A stretch of DNA of 14,351 nucleotides from an uncultured Clostridia bacterium (GCA_944390505.1 CALXQF010000020.1:1-14351); one strand, 5' to 3'; shown: positions 6,807 to 14,048, counted from the first letter of the stretch. Notes: a model not told the origin generated them from the sequence alone. Program-made: numbers and translations.

Positions 6807-7256
6807 TTAATCTTTATTTGCATCTTTTAATAACTCTAATTGAGAAATCAAAAGTGATTCCATTTTTGCTTTGTATACATCAAATTGTTTTTCTAGTTCT
6901 TCCATTTCTTTTTTCTTCATCGTAATTTGTTGTTCTAATTCTGCTACTTGTTGTTTGGCAGTTGCTTGAGCTTCATTAATAATTTGTTCTGCTTGTTGTT
7001 TTGCTAAATTTCTTACTTCATCTGCTGCTGATTGAGCCATTACTAATGTATTTTGTAAGGTTCCTTCTATATTTTTATATTTTTCGATACTTTCTTGTAA
7101 ATCTGCTAATTTATTTTTAGAATCTGATACTTCTTTATAAATTTTTTCATAGTCTGCTGTTAGCTCATCTAAAAAATCATCTACTTCTTCTACACTGTAT
7201 CCATTCATCATTTGTTTTGAAAATTTTTTATTTTCTATATCTAAAGGTGTAAGCAT
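6807..7256 (-). CDS. divIVA: cell-division initiation / polar scaffold protein DivIVA
   Basis: DivIVA coats curved membrane at septa and poles and recruits division or polarity partners. The N-terminal membrane-binding domain is clear: LTPLDIENKKFSKQMMNGYS at residues 2-21, then VEEVDDFLDELTADYEKI. A long coiled coil fills about residues 33-143, with the alanine-rich stretch around 70-105. At 149 aa it is slightly shorter than B. subtilis DivIVA (164 aa). The ATG has a strong AGGAGG site seven bases upstream. It lies 50 bases after sepF in the same direction and is followed by a terminator, so sepF-divIVA is probably a two-gene operon driven from the sepF promoter. Confidence 0.95.
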   Translation of the reverse strand: MLTPLDIENKKFSKQMMNGYSVEEVDDFLDELTADYEKIYKEVSDSKNKLADLQESIEKYKNIEGTLQNTLVMAQSAADEVRNLAKQQAEQIINEAQATAKQQVAELEQQITMKKKEMEELEKQFDVYKAKMESLLISQLELLKDANKD

Positions 7257-7306
7257 ATTTTTTCCTCCTAAAATAATTAGTAGATTTCTACTAAACGATA
7301 AATTAA

Positions 7307-7783
7307 TTAGTTATTGTTTTTAAGCCATGAAACAGATAATTTATTTTTGATTTCATCTCTTGCCATTTCATTTTCAATATCATAATTAAATGGTGCAATT
7401 AATACAATTGAATTAGAGATTTTTTGCATATGACCGTCTAATGCATGTACTGCGCCAGATATCACATCTATAATTCTTCTTGCAACATCTTTATTCACAT
7501 ATTCTAAATTGACAATAACAGATTTTTTTTGTTTTAATAAATCACAAATATTAGCTGCTTGTTCAAAATTAGTTGGTTGAGAAATTACCATTTTGACTTG
7601 TTGTACTTGTGGCATACTTACCACTTTACTATTGTTTTTTCTACCAAATAATTTTCTTTCTTCTGGCTCTTCTTCTGTATCTTCTTCCTCTTCTAATTCG
7701 TAATTTTCAATTTCCTCTTCTTTGTCTTCAGCTGGGTCCATGCCAAATAATCCCCATACTTTTTCCATAATAGCTCCTGCCAT
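7307..7783 (-). CDS. sepF: cell division protein SepF
   Basis: SepF links FtsZ filaments to the membrane and shapes the Z-ring in Gram-positive bacteria. The 158-residue protein begins with an amphipathic membrane-targeting helix (MAGAIMEKVWGLFGM, 1-15). An acidic linker rich in Glu follows (about 17-43), and then the SepF domain (about 53-152), with VVSMPQVQQVKMVISQP and the VNLEYVNKDVARRIIDVISGAV segment. The M1 start is supported by AGGAGG with eight bases of spacing; M6 would be too far from this site. The promoter lies about 50 bases upstream. In many Firmicutes sepF sits between ylmE (yggS) and yggT/ylmH; here it is followed directly by divIVA. Confidence 0.96.
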   Translation of the reverse strand: MAGAIMEKVWGLFGMDPAEDKEEEIENYELEEEEDTEEEPEERKLFGRKNNSKVVSMPQVQQVKMVISQPTNFEQAANICDLLKQKKSVIVNLEYVNKDVARRIIDVISGAVHALDGHMQKISNSIVLIAPFNYDIENEMARDEIKNKLSVSWLKNNN

Positions 7784-7832
7784 TTCAATAACCTCCTAAA
7801 AATTTACTCGTCATTCGTTTTATACTGTTAAT

Positions 7833-7861
7833 AGTATCTAACTTTTTAGCCTTCTTGTCAA
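7833..7861 (-). promoter_or_regulatory. sigma-A promoter of sepF-divIVA
   Basis: On the minus strand, a perfect TTGACA (7856-7861) is followed after 17 bases by GATACT (7833-7838, 4 of 6). The weaker -10 suits a promoter that needs an activator, and a phased hexamer array lies 13 bases behind the -35. Confidence 0.65.
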
Positions 7862-7874
7862 TAGTTTTTTTGTT

Positions 7875-7913
7875 TGTAACAATAATTTAATATATTTGTA
7901 ATATATTTGTAAT
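7875..7913. promoter_or_regulatory. phased TGTAAT hexamer array upstream of sepF (putative OmpR/PhoB-family regulator site)
   Basis: Four plus-strand hexamers start exactly 11 bases apart: TGTAAC (7875), TTTAAT (7886), TGTAAT (7897) and TGTAAT (7908). The last two form a perfect 11-base tandem repeat and a perfect match to the WalR consensus TGTWAH-N5-TGTWAH. Read toward sepF the sites are ATTACA, ATTACA, ATTAAA, GTTACA, which match a PhoP box (TTWACA) only partly. The same layout occurs behind the rsmD promoter. Confidence 0.55.
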
Positions 7914-7920
7914 ATTTTTA

Positions 7921-7952
7921 TTTTCTTGTTTCATACTATCATTTCAAGAAAA
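7921..7952. repeat. 8-bp inverted repeat after the membrane-fusion gene
   Basis: TTTTCTTG (7921-7928) and CAAGAAAA (7945-7952) can pair around a 16-base loop. It lies 32 bases beyond the stop of the membrane-fusion gene and might be a weak terminator, but the stem is A/T-rich and no proper T run follows on the minus strand. Confidence 0.25.
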
Positions 7953-7983
7953 AATTGCATTTCTAATAGGTAATTTATTCCAT

Positions 7984-9282
7984 TCAGCTTGTCGGTTTTC
8001 GTAATATTTCGTCATATAATGTCAAAGTTGCTCTTCCTTTTATTTCTTCATCTGTATAGCCTAGTTCTTTTAACTCTGTGGAAGTATAATTATCTACAAT
8101 GGCATACTTGTCATTTTGTCTTAATATTTTTACCCAAATTTTAGTTTGATATCCTCCTCTTGTTCTAATCACATATGCGACTTGATTTTCTCCTTTAGTT
8201 TCTGTTCCAATGGCATCATTTGGAATCTTTTTTCCGCTATCACTCCACCAAATAATATCAAATGAAATTTTTCGATAACTGATAAGTTCTTGCACTTGTT
8301 GGTCGATTTTAAAAACAATTAATATTTTGTCACCATCTTGTTTTACATACTCAACGTCACTTGTTATTTCAGCTTCGTTTGGTAACCTTAATTTTACCTC
8401 ATCTCCGATTTCTACACTAGTTGCCTGCTCAGAGTCTAAACTACATGCTATATAACATTCAAAATTATTAATAATCTTTGCACTTTCTGTACTGTCTGCT
8501 ACTACTTGTCCAGTTTTTATATTGAGCCCTTCTAAAAATTCTGTGCTCAAATTACTAAAATCATCTGTGGTAAGTACATCTTCATAGCCATCTACTTTAT
8601 AAGAAACTACACCACTAATTGGTGCATTCAAATATTCTGCTCCTTCATTTAATTGGTTTTCATATTCGCTTCTTTCATCAATTAGCTTTTTTAAGTATGA
8701 TCCCGCTGGACTTTTTTCGCCTGCAATTTTAGCTTTTTTAGTAATATTATTTGCAATCTCTTTTTTTGTTTCCTGGATTGTTTGAAGATTATTAGCTGTA
8801 TATAATGAATATATATCACTTTCTATTTGTGAATCTAATGAAGCAACATCTGCTGGGAATGGGTTGCTTGTATTTGCCATCGCCTCACTAATCTTAACGT
8901 CTAAATCCTGAATTTTCTTTATTAAATCGTCTTCTCCTGTTGTATAATAGCGAAAAATAGCATCTCCTTTGGCAACTTTTTCTCCTTCTGTCTTCTTTTG
9001 TTCCATTCCATTTTTATAATTATCACCTTTTACAACGGTTTCCTCTCTTATAATATAACCTATCGCTCTTTCTTCTTGATAAATTTGTCCTTGCTCTACA
9101 CTAAAAGTATCTGTTGGATTTTGAATAAAAACGATGACCTTATAAAGGCAAAAGATGATAATGGCAAGCACGACTAAAGAAATAGCAATTATCTTCTTAT
9201 TTTGAATGATTGGTTGCCATGAAATTTTAAGTTGATTTTTCTTTTTAGATTTCTTTTGAGTCCTTTTTGCTTTTTCCTTCAT
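7984..9282 (-). CDS. HlyD-like membrane fusion (efflux adaptor-type) protein
   Basis: A 432-residue protein with a Lys/Arg-rich cytoplasmic start and one membrane anchor (about residues 31-53, IIAISLVVLAIIIFCLYKVIVFI). The large extracellular part is built like HlyD/RND adaptors. A lipoyl-type first half includes GYIIREETVVKGD (75-87) and KTEGEKVAKGDAIFRYY (97-113). A helical hairpin follows (about 118-215), then the returning half with PISGVVSYKVDGYE (221-234) and a beta-barrel region (about 270-360). In Clostridia such proteins are often encoded just upstream of sepF, as here, yet no transporter partner is nearby, so the cargo is unknown; a role at the division site is speculation. The ATG (9280-9282) has an AAAGGT site. 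ylmE/yggS, often found between this gene and sepF, is missing. Confidence 0.85.
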   Translation of the reverse strand: MKEKAKRTQKKSKKKNQLKISWQPIIQNKKIIAISLVVLAIIIFCLYKVIVFIQNPTDTFSVEQGQIYQEERAIGYIIREETVVKGDNYKNGMEQKKTEGEKVAKGDAIFRYYTTGEDDLIKKIQDLDVKISEAMANTSNPFPADVASLDSQIESDIYSLYTANNLQTIQETKKEIANNITKKAKIAGEKSPAGSYLKKLIDERSEYENQLNEGAEYLNAPISGVVSYKVDGYEDVLTTDDFSNLSTEFLEGLNIKTGQVVADSTESAKIINNFECYIACSLDSEQATSVEIGDEVKLRLPNEAEITSDVEYVKQDGDKILIVFKIDQQVQELISYRKISFDIIWWSDSGKKIPNDAIGTETKGENQVAYVIRTRGGYQTKIWVKILRQNDKYAIVDNYTSTELKELGYTDEEIKGRATLTLYDEILRKPTS

Positions 9283-9406
9283 ATTTTACCTTTCTTACTT
9301 TTGTAAAAATCCTCTTTTTTCTGTTTTATGATAAGTTTTAACTTTTCATGTTTTTATTATGCTATTCATATGCACTTTTTCTTCTTTATGGTAACTCTGA
9401 TATGCT

Positions 9407-10336
9407 TTACTTATTTTCTTGGTATTGTTTTATGATAAATTCAATATTTTCATCTCTATCTTTTAATCCATCTATCCATTGGATTTCTTTGTTTTTTCGA
9501 AACCACGTTAATTGCCTTTTAGCATATCGTCTTGTTTCCATCTTCAATTTTTCTATCATTTCTTCTTTTGTACAACCACCTTTTAAATAAATGACTACTT
9601 CTTTATACCCAAGCCCCTGCATAGCAGTTGGAAATTCCTGATATTTTTTTAACAATTTTTCCACTTCTTCTATTAATCCATCTTTTATCATTTTGTCTAC
9701 TCTTATATTAATTCTTTCATATAATATTGCTCTATCCATTTGAATGGCAAAAACAAGATAATGATAAGGTATTGGTTTCATACGAGATTCTTTTTCTAAT
9801 TGTGTTTTCGTTTTTCCTGTTTGATGATAAATTTCTAATACACGCATAATTCTTTTTTGATCATTTTGGCTAATCGTTTGCATTGCTTGTTCATCAATTT
9901 GCTTAGCTCGCTCATAAAGTTTCGTCAATCCTTCTTTTTTAATTTCTAGTTCCAATTCATGGCGATAGTTCATATCAGTTTCTATTTCAGGATATTCTAT
10001 ATTTTTTGTAAGTGCATCTATATATAGCCCTGTTCCCCCTACTATAATAGGAACTTTTCCTTTTTGCAATATTGTTTCTATTGCTTGCACAGCATCTTTT
10101 TTAAATTGTGCCACACTATATTTTTGGTTTGGCGGTACAAAATCCAATAAGTAATGTTTAATTCCTTCCATTTCTTCTATGGTTGGCTTTGCAGTTCCAA
10201 TATTCATGTCTTGATAAATTTGCATAGAATCACTTGAAATAATTTCGCCATCCATTTTTTTGGCTAACTCTATAGATAGTCCTGTTTTTCCGGATGCTGT
10301 TGGTCCACAAATCACTATCACTTTTGGTTTATTCAT
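9407..10336 (-). CDS. miaA: tRNA dimethylallyltransferase MiaA
   Basis: MiaA adds a dimethylallyl group from DMAPP to N6 of A37 in tRNAs reading UNN codons, the first step to ms2i6A. The 309-residue length is normal. Motifs seen are the P-loop GPTASGKT (11-18), the substrate-binding DSMQIYQDMNIGTAKP region (36-51), GGTGLYIDALTK (about 99-110), GLGYKE, and the C-terminal RRYAKRQLTWFR. The ATG follows AAAGGA. mutL and miaA are neighbours in many Firmicutes, usually with mutS before and hfq after; here a small membrane protein separates mutL from miaA, and the next gene is the membrane-fusion protein rather than hfq. A palindromic repeat fills the upstream gap. Confidence 0.97.
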   Translation of the reverse strand: MNKPKVIVICGPTASGKTGLSIELAKKMDGEIISSDSMQIYQDMNIGTAKPTIEEMEGIKHYLLDFVPPNQKYSVAQFKKDAVQAIETILQKGKVPIIVGGTGLYIDALTKNIEYPEIETDMNYRHELELEIKKEGLTKLYERAKQIDEQAMQTISQNDQKRIMRVLEIYHQTGKTKTQLEKESRMKPIPYHYLVFAIQMDRAILYERINIRVDKMIKDGLIEEVEKLLKKYQEFPTAMQGLGYKEVVIYLKGGCTKEEMIEKLKMETRRYAKRQLTWFRKNKEIQWIDGLKDRDENIEFIIKQYQENK

Positions 10337-10357
10337 TTTTGGTTCCTTTCTAGTTGT

Positions 10358-10448
10358 TGTCAGTCTTTGGACGTATCTTCAAACTGACAAAATGTCAGTC
10401 ATAGTTACGTCCCTGATCTGACAAAATGTCAGTTGTGGGGACACATCT
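10358..10448 (+). repeat. dispersed ~90-bp palindromic repeat, copy C
   Basis: Same order as copy A: TGTCAGT (10358-10364), a decayed TGGACGT arm (10368-10374), hairpin ACTGACAAAATGTCAGT (10383-10399), ACGTCCC (10407-10413), second hairpin CTGACAAAATGTCAG (10418-10432), and the asymmetric end GGGGACACATCT. It is the most diverged copy, with several arm mismatches. It lies between the small membrane-protein gene and miaA. Confidence 0.8.
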
Positions 10449-10458
10449 TTGGTTGATA

Positions 10459-10884
10459 TTAAGATTGTCCTGCTTGTACAATATTTAAAATTCCAGATTG
10501 GATATCATTAAAATAGAAAACTTCTAATATTAAAATAACTAATAGTAATACACCAAATAAAATACAGCGTTTTTTAAAGTCTTCTGTTTTCATTTTTCCA
10601 AATTTTAATTGTCTATACATTTTTGCCACCCATGGCAAAATTAGTAATCCATTGATTGGAACAAAAGTAAATGTAATTAAATTCTGTCCTGTACTAGAAG
10701 TTGCCTCTAAATCTTTTGTTCCCAACCAATAAGCTCCACTTACTGTCACATACATAAGAGCTATTCCTATAATGACAAAAATCCATTTTTCCTTTTTTTC
10801 AAATTCTGTACCTAAAAATCGATAAGTTAAAAATATGGTTATTAAATTAAGTGCCAAAATACATATATAAATAAATACAATCAT
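10459..10884 (-). CDS. small four-helix membrane protein of unknown function
   Basis: The family is not recognised. Starting from ATG at 10882-10884 gives 141 residues; a TTG directly before it (10885-10887) is also possible but sits only five bases from the GAGAGG site, whereas the ATG is at eight. Four hydrophobic helices are likely, at about residues 2-22, 34-54, 70-88 and 106-126. Short charged loops separate them (EFEKKEKW near 28-35; MKTEDFKKR near 98-106), and the tail is short and polar. There is no signal-peptide cleavage site and no catalytic motif. It lies between mutL and miaA in the same direction, 80 bases after mutL. That position suggests co-transcription but gives no functional clue. 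Confidence 0.8.
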   Translation of the reverse strand: MIVFIYICILALNLITIFLTYRFLGTEFEKKEKWIFVIIGIALMYVTVSGAYWLGTKDLEATSSTGQNLITFTFVPINGLLILPWVAKMYRQLKFGKMKTEDFKKRCILFGVLLLVILILEVFYFNDIQSGILNIVQAGQS

Positions 10885-10964
10885 CAATTTTTCCTCTCTT
10901 TTTTGATTACTTTACACTATCTTCACTTTTTTAATATAACTTGCTATTTTATATTTTAATTTTA

Positions 10965-13232
10965 CTATCTTCTAGAAAATTTTTTCTCAATATCAGTTTT
11001 CGTCATTTTAATAGCTGTTGGTCTACCATGTGGGCAAGTAAATGGATTTGGCAATTGTAATAATTGTTCCATTAAATGATCTACTTCTTCTTTGGTAAGC
11101 GCCATATTTGCTTTTACTGCTGCTTTGCAAGCTACTGTAGCAATAAATTTTTCTTCCTTTTCTTGTTTAGCAGTTCTAGCTACTGTATTAATTTCATCTA
11201 ATGTTTCTAGAAATAATTCTTTGGTATCTAGGTCAATACAAATATTAGGTACTCCACTTAACTTAATTGTGTTTTCGCCAAACTCTTCTAAAGTAAAACC
11301 TGCTTTTCTAAACATATCCATATTTTCTTTCGCAATATCCATTTCTTTATGAGATAAGTTGATAATGTCTGGCAATAACATTAATTGGGAATCTTTTTCA
11401 TTATCACTATAATAATTTTTCTTTACTTTTTCATATAAAATCCTTTCATGTGCAGCATGTTGGTCTAAAATATACAATTCATTTCCTAATTCTAGAATAA
11501 TATAAGTAGAAAATGCAATTCCAATAAATTTGTAACTAGGGATTTGTTTTTCTGCTTTTGGAAAAATAGAAAGGTTATCCGCTGCTTTCATTTCTTCCGC
11601 TTTAAAAGTAATTTTTTCTTCTTTTTTCTTTTCTTCTTCCATTGTTTTTCTTACTTCTGATGGCATCGCCCCAAAAGTACGCATATACATTTCGTCAAAG
11701 TTTTCTGTCTTTTGGTCTTCGGACATCAATTGATCTATTTGTTCATTTTGTTGTTTTTCTCCATCTAGCACTTTTTGTTCTACTTGTTCTTGTTTCACTT
11801 GTCCCAATTCTTGTTTTTCTAATTCTTCTTTAATGTCTTGTGTGTTAATTACTTTAGTAGACTCCAATTCGCTTTTCATTTTTTGAATATTTTCTTCTAT
11901 TTTTTGGAGGAAGGATGGCTTTTCATGTATTTCTGCGTTAACTCCACCTTCTATTGGTAATTCATAGGAAGAAGTATCCTCTGCTACTGATTTTTCAAAT
12001 TTATTAGAATAAATTTGTGCAATCACATTACTTCTATCTTCTGTTTCAGCCTTTTCTTCTATATCCTCTTTTTCTTTTACAAATTTGCGGAATAATCCCC
12101 CTAATGTTTTTTTATCTTCTTGCAAATTGGTATCATATTTTATTTCTTCTGCTTGCTTACCTTCTACTGGATTTGCACTAACTGCAATCGTAGTTTGTTG
12201 TATTGCTTCATCTTCTTTTTCCTTTTCTGTGTCTGCTACCAAATCTCCTTTTAGTAAAGTGTCTTTGATAGCATGATATACTGCCTTAAACACTTTGTTT
12301 TCTTCTTCAAATCTTACTTCTAATTTAGCCGGATGAACATTGACATCTACTTTTTGAGGGTTGATTGCAATATTTAAAACTAAAAATCCATATTTTCCTA
12401 TGGTAATTAGTCCTTTATATCCTTGTTCTGCAGCACTTGTTAAAGTTTTATCTTTAATATACCTTTTATTGACAAAAAATAATTGGTTAGAACGATTAGA
12501 ACGTGCAATAACAGGTTTTCCAATCACTCCTGTTATAGTAATATCTTCATATTGATAATTCACATCTAAAATGTTTTCAGCAATATCTTTTCCATATATA
12601 CTATAAATAACTGCTTTTGAGTCATTATTTCCAGGTGTTTGAATAATGTTTTTACCTGTATTAATAAGACGTATAGCAATTTCTGGATGAACTAAAGCAA
12701 TCCTTGTAACAGTATCTTCAATATATCCTGCCTCTGTAAAATCTTTTTTTAAAAATTTATATCTTACAGGAGTATTAAAAAATAAATCTCGGATGGTAAT
12801 GGTTGTTCCTTTTGGGCAACCTGCTTCTTCTTTATTAGTGATTTTTCCTCCCTCTAGCTCTATTTTATAACCTATTTCATTTTCTGCTGTTTTAGAAACC
12901 ATTTCAATTCTGCTAATAGATGCAATACTTGCTAAAGCTTCACCTCTAAATCCCATAGATGTTACTGTTTCTAAGTCTTCTGCCTTTCTAATTTTGGAAG
13001 TTGCATGTCTTTCAAATGCAATTTCCATATCATCTGGAGCAATTCCTTTTCCATTATCTGTAATACGAATATAAGAAATACCACCATTTTTAATTTCTAC
13101 ATTTATCATTGTTGCTCCGGCATCAATCGCATTTTCCATCAACTCTTTTACTACTGATGCTGGTCTTTCTATTACTTCTCCTGCTGCTATTTTATTAATT
13201 GTATTGTCATCTAATAATACAATGTTTCCCAT
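10965..13232 (-). CDS. mutL: DNA mismatch repair protein MutL (endonuclease type)
   Basis: MutL couples mismatch recognition by MutS to strand removal. The N-terminal GHKL ATPase domain (about 1-330) shows AAGEVIERPASVVKELMENA with catalytic Glu30 and Asn34, DNGKGI (59-64), GFRGEALASI (94-103) and NVHPAKLEVRF (298-308). The C-terminal dimerisation/nuclease domain (about 561-755) has the metal-binding DQHAAHERILYE (590-601), ACKAAVK (701-707) and CPHGRP (733-738). These are the set expected for a nicking MutL in bacteria without MutH. At 755 aa it is longer than B. subtilis MutL (627 aa), because of a Glu/Lys/Gln-rich linker at about 335-560. The ATG follows GGAGG by seven bases. mutS is not adjacent; the gene starts its own leftward unit. 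Confidence 0.97.
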   Translation of the reverse strand: MGNIVLLDDNTINKIAAGEVIERPASVVKELMENAIDAGATMINVEIKNGGISYIRITDNGKGIAPDDMEIAFERHATSKIRKAEDLETVTSMGFRGEALASIASISRIEMVSKTAENEIGYKIELEGGKITNKEEAGCPKGTTITIRDLFFNTPVRYKFLKKDFTEAGYIEDTVTRIALVHPEIAIRLINTGKNIIQTPGNNDSKAVIYSIYGKDIAENILDVNYQYEDITITGVIGKPVIARSNRSNQLFFVNKRYIKDKTLTSAAEQGYKGLITIGKYGFLVLNIAINPQKVDVNVHPAKLEVRFEEENKVFKAVYHAIKDTLLKGDLVADTEKEKEDEAIQQTTIAVSANPVEGKQAEEIKYDTNLQEDKKTLGGLFRKFVKEKEDIEEKAETEDRSNVIAQIYSNKFEKSVAEDTSSYELPIEGGVNAEIHEKPSFLQKIEENIQKMKSELESTKVINTQDIKEELEKQELGQVKQEQVEQKVLDGEKQQNEQIDQLMSEDQKTENFDEMYMRTFGAMPSEVRKTMEEEKKKEEKITFKAEEMKAADNLSIFPKAEKQIPSYKFIGIAFSTYIILELGNELYILDQHAAHERILYEKVKKNYYSDNEKDSQLMLLPDIINLSHKEMDIAKENMDMFRKAGFTLEEFGENTIKLSGVPNICIDLDTKELFLETLDEINTVARTAKQEKEEKFIATVACKAAVKANMALTKEEVDHLMEQLLQLPNPFTCPHGRPTAIKMTKTDIEKKFSRR

Positions 13233-13327
13233 TTATTTGCCTCCATATTTTCTTCTGAAATAATGTTAGAAAACCTATTTTATAGTTTTCTTGCATTATC
13301 ATTTCTTTTTCTATTTCTTTTGTCCAA

Positions 13328-13338
13328 ATTATATCATT
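13328..13338 (-). promoter_or_regulatory. extended -10 promoter element for mutL
   Basis: The minus strand reads TGATATAAT, a perfect TATAAT (13328-13333) with the upstream TG of an extended -10 element. No good -35 is visible at 16-18 bases, which is tolerated for extended -10 promoters. The leader to the mutL ATG would be about 90 bases. Confidence 0.55.
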
Positions 13339-13518
13339 CTTTTTTTATTTTTTGTATAGTTTTTCGGTAGTTTTTTTACATTTTTCATTGTTTTTTTAGA
13401 GTTTATTTGTGTTTTATATTTTTATTTATCTACCTATACAGTTGTAACACTTCTTTTCTTTTAAGAATATGATATACCATACGAAAGAAACAAAAAAGTT
13501 TTATAGGAGGTATTAAAA

Positions 13519-13647
13519 ATGGGATGTTGTGGTAACAACGGAGAACTTTTATGGTTTATCATCTTATTCTTGTTACTTTTCTGCTGTGGAAACAATGGAT
13601 GTTGCAACAATGGTTGCGGATGTAACAACAATGGATGTGGCTGCTAG
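13519..13647 (+). CDS. 42-aa cysteine-rich single-helix membrane peptide
   Basis: Sequence layout: MGCCGNNGEL, then a hydrophobic helix (about residues 10-21, LLWFIILFLLLF), then a Cys/Asn/Gly tail with repeated NNGC units ending GCGC. Ten of 42 residues are cysteine and nine are asparagine. The start is well supported by AGGAGGT (13505-13511) seven bases before ATG. Codon use, mostly TGT/TGC with GGA and AAC/AAT, is consistent with a real gene. Small Cys-rich proteins of this style occur in Clostridia and are sometimes named 'chorion class high-cysteine' proteins; no function is established. The Cys pairs suggest metal binding or disulfide cross-linking at the membrane. A similar peptide follows 46 bases later, so the two are likely co-transcribed. 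It is divergent from mutL. Confidence 0.8.
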   Translation: MGCCGNNGELLWFIILFLLLFCCGNNGCCNNGCGCNNNGCGC

Positions 13648-13693
13648 GTAAAAACATAGCTATGAAAATAACCATTAGAAAGGGGGAAATAAA

Positions 13694-13807
13694 ATGCCAG
13701 AAAACAGAGGATGTGGATGTGGTTTCGGAGATGACTGCATTTGGATTATTATTGTTCTTATTTTAATATGCTGCTGTTGCGGTGGTGGCAGAAGTGGATG
13801 CTGCTAA
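13694..13807 (+). CDS. 37-aa cysteine-rich single-helix membrane peptide, paralogue of its neighbour
   Basis: Layout: MPENRGCGCGFGDDC, hydrophobic helix IWIIIVLILI (16-25), then CCCC-GGG-RSGCC. Nine of 37 residues are cysteine. The start is supported by an AAGGGGG run seven bases before ATG. It shares with the 42-aa peptide the order short Cys-Gly head, Trp-containing hydrophobic helix, Cys-rich tail, but the tails differ (CCCC plus Gly instead of NNGC repeats), so the two are diverged relatives or functional partners. It is followed within 20 bases by a perfect hairpin terminator. Function unknown; metal binding, coat-like cross-linking, or a small regulator of a membrane protein are all open. 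Confidence 0.78.
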   Translation: MPENRGCGCGFGDDCIWIIIVLILICCCCGGGRSGCC

Positions 13808-13824
13808 GATAAGCAATAATCGAC

Positions 13825-13861
13825 AAAAAAGTATATTACATTTCTTGTAATATACTTTTTT
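13825..13861. terminator. bidirectional intrinsic terminator
   Basis: AAAAAAGTATATTACA (13825-13840) pairs perfectly with TGTAATATACTTTTTT (13846-13861), a 16-bp stem with loop TTTCT. It ends in a T run on both strands. It serves the plus-strand cysteine-rich pair, and, two bases after its stop codon, the minus-strand 50-aa gene. Confidence 0.9.
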
Positions 13862-13863
13862 AA

Positions 13864-14016
13864 TTATTTTTTTCCTTTATCTAATATTTGCGTAGTTATT
13901 GTTTTTCTTCTATCGTTTTTTCTTCTCCCTCCATCTGTGTCAAAAGTGCTTTTTCTTCTATCATCTTTTTGTTTTCTTCTATCTTCAAACAAATTTCCTT
14001 TTTTATCAATAACCAT
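13864..14016 (-). CDS. 50-aa basic protein with DRRK repeats
   Basis: This reading frame was found by eye. MVIDKKGNLF is followed by EDRRKQKDDRRK, a linker STFDTDGG, then RRKNDRRK and the tail TITTQILDKGKK. The DRRK/GRRK motif occurs at residues 12-15, 19-22, 30-33 and 35-38. It has no Cys, no Trp and no hydrophobic segment, so it is probably soluble and perhaps nucleic-acid or acidic-partner binding. Support is strong for its size: AAGGAGA seven bases before ATG (14014-14016), a sigma-A promoter further upstream (14049-14077), and a hairpin terminator directly after the stop. I do not recognise a named family. The opposite-strand frame here lacks a ribosome site. Confidence 0.72.
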   Translation of the reverse strand: MVIDKKGNLFEDRRKQKDDRRKSTFDTDGGRRKNDRRKTITTQILDKGKK

Positions 14017-14048
14017 TTTTGTATCTCCTTATTTTCATTCTTATATTT

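Noticed and set aside
2594..10448. CRISPR-like interpretation of the repeated ACTGACA-N3-TGTCAGT hairpins
   Set aside because: Copies are dispersed over 8 kb in both orientations, there is no regular spacer array, and no cas gene is present.
13478..13486. CATACGAAA upstream of the cysteine-rich peptides as a sporulation sigma (E/K/G) -10 element
   Set aside because: No matching -35 element was found at the expected distance, so sporulation control cannot be supported.
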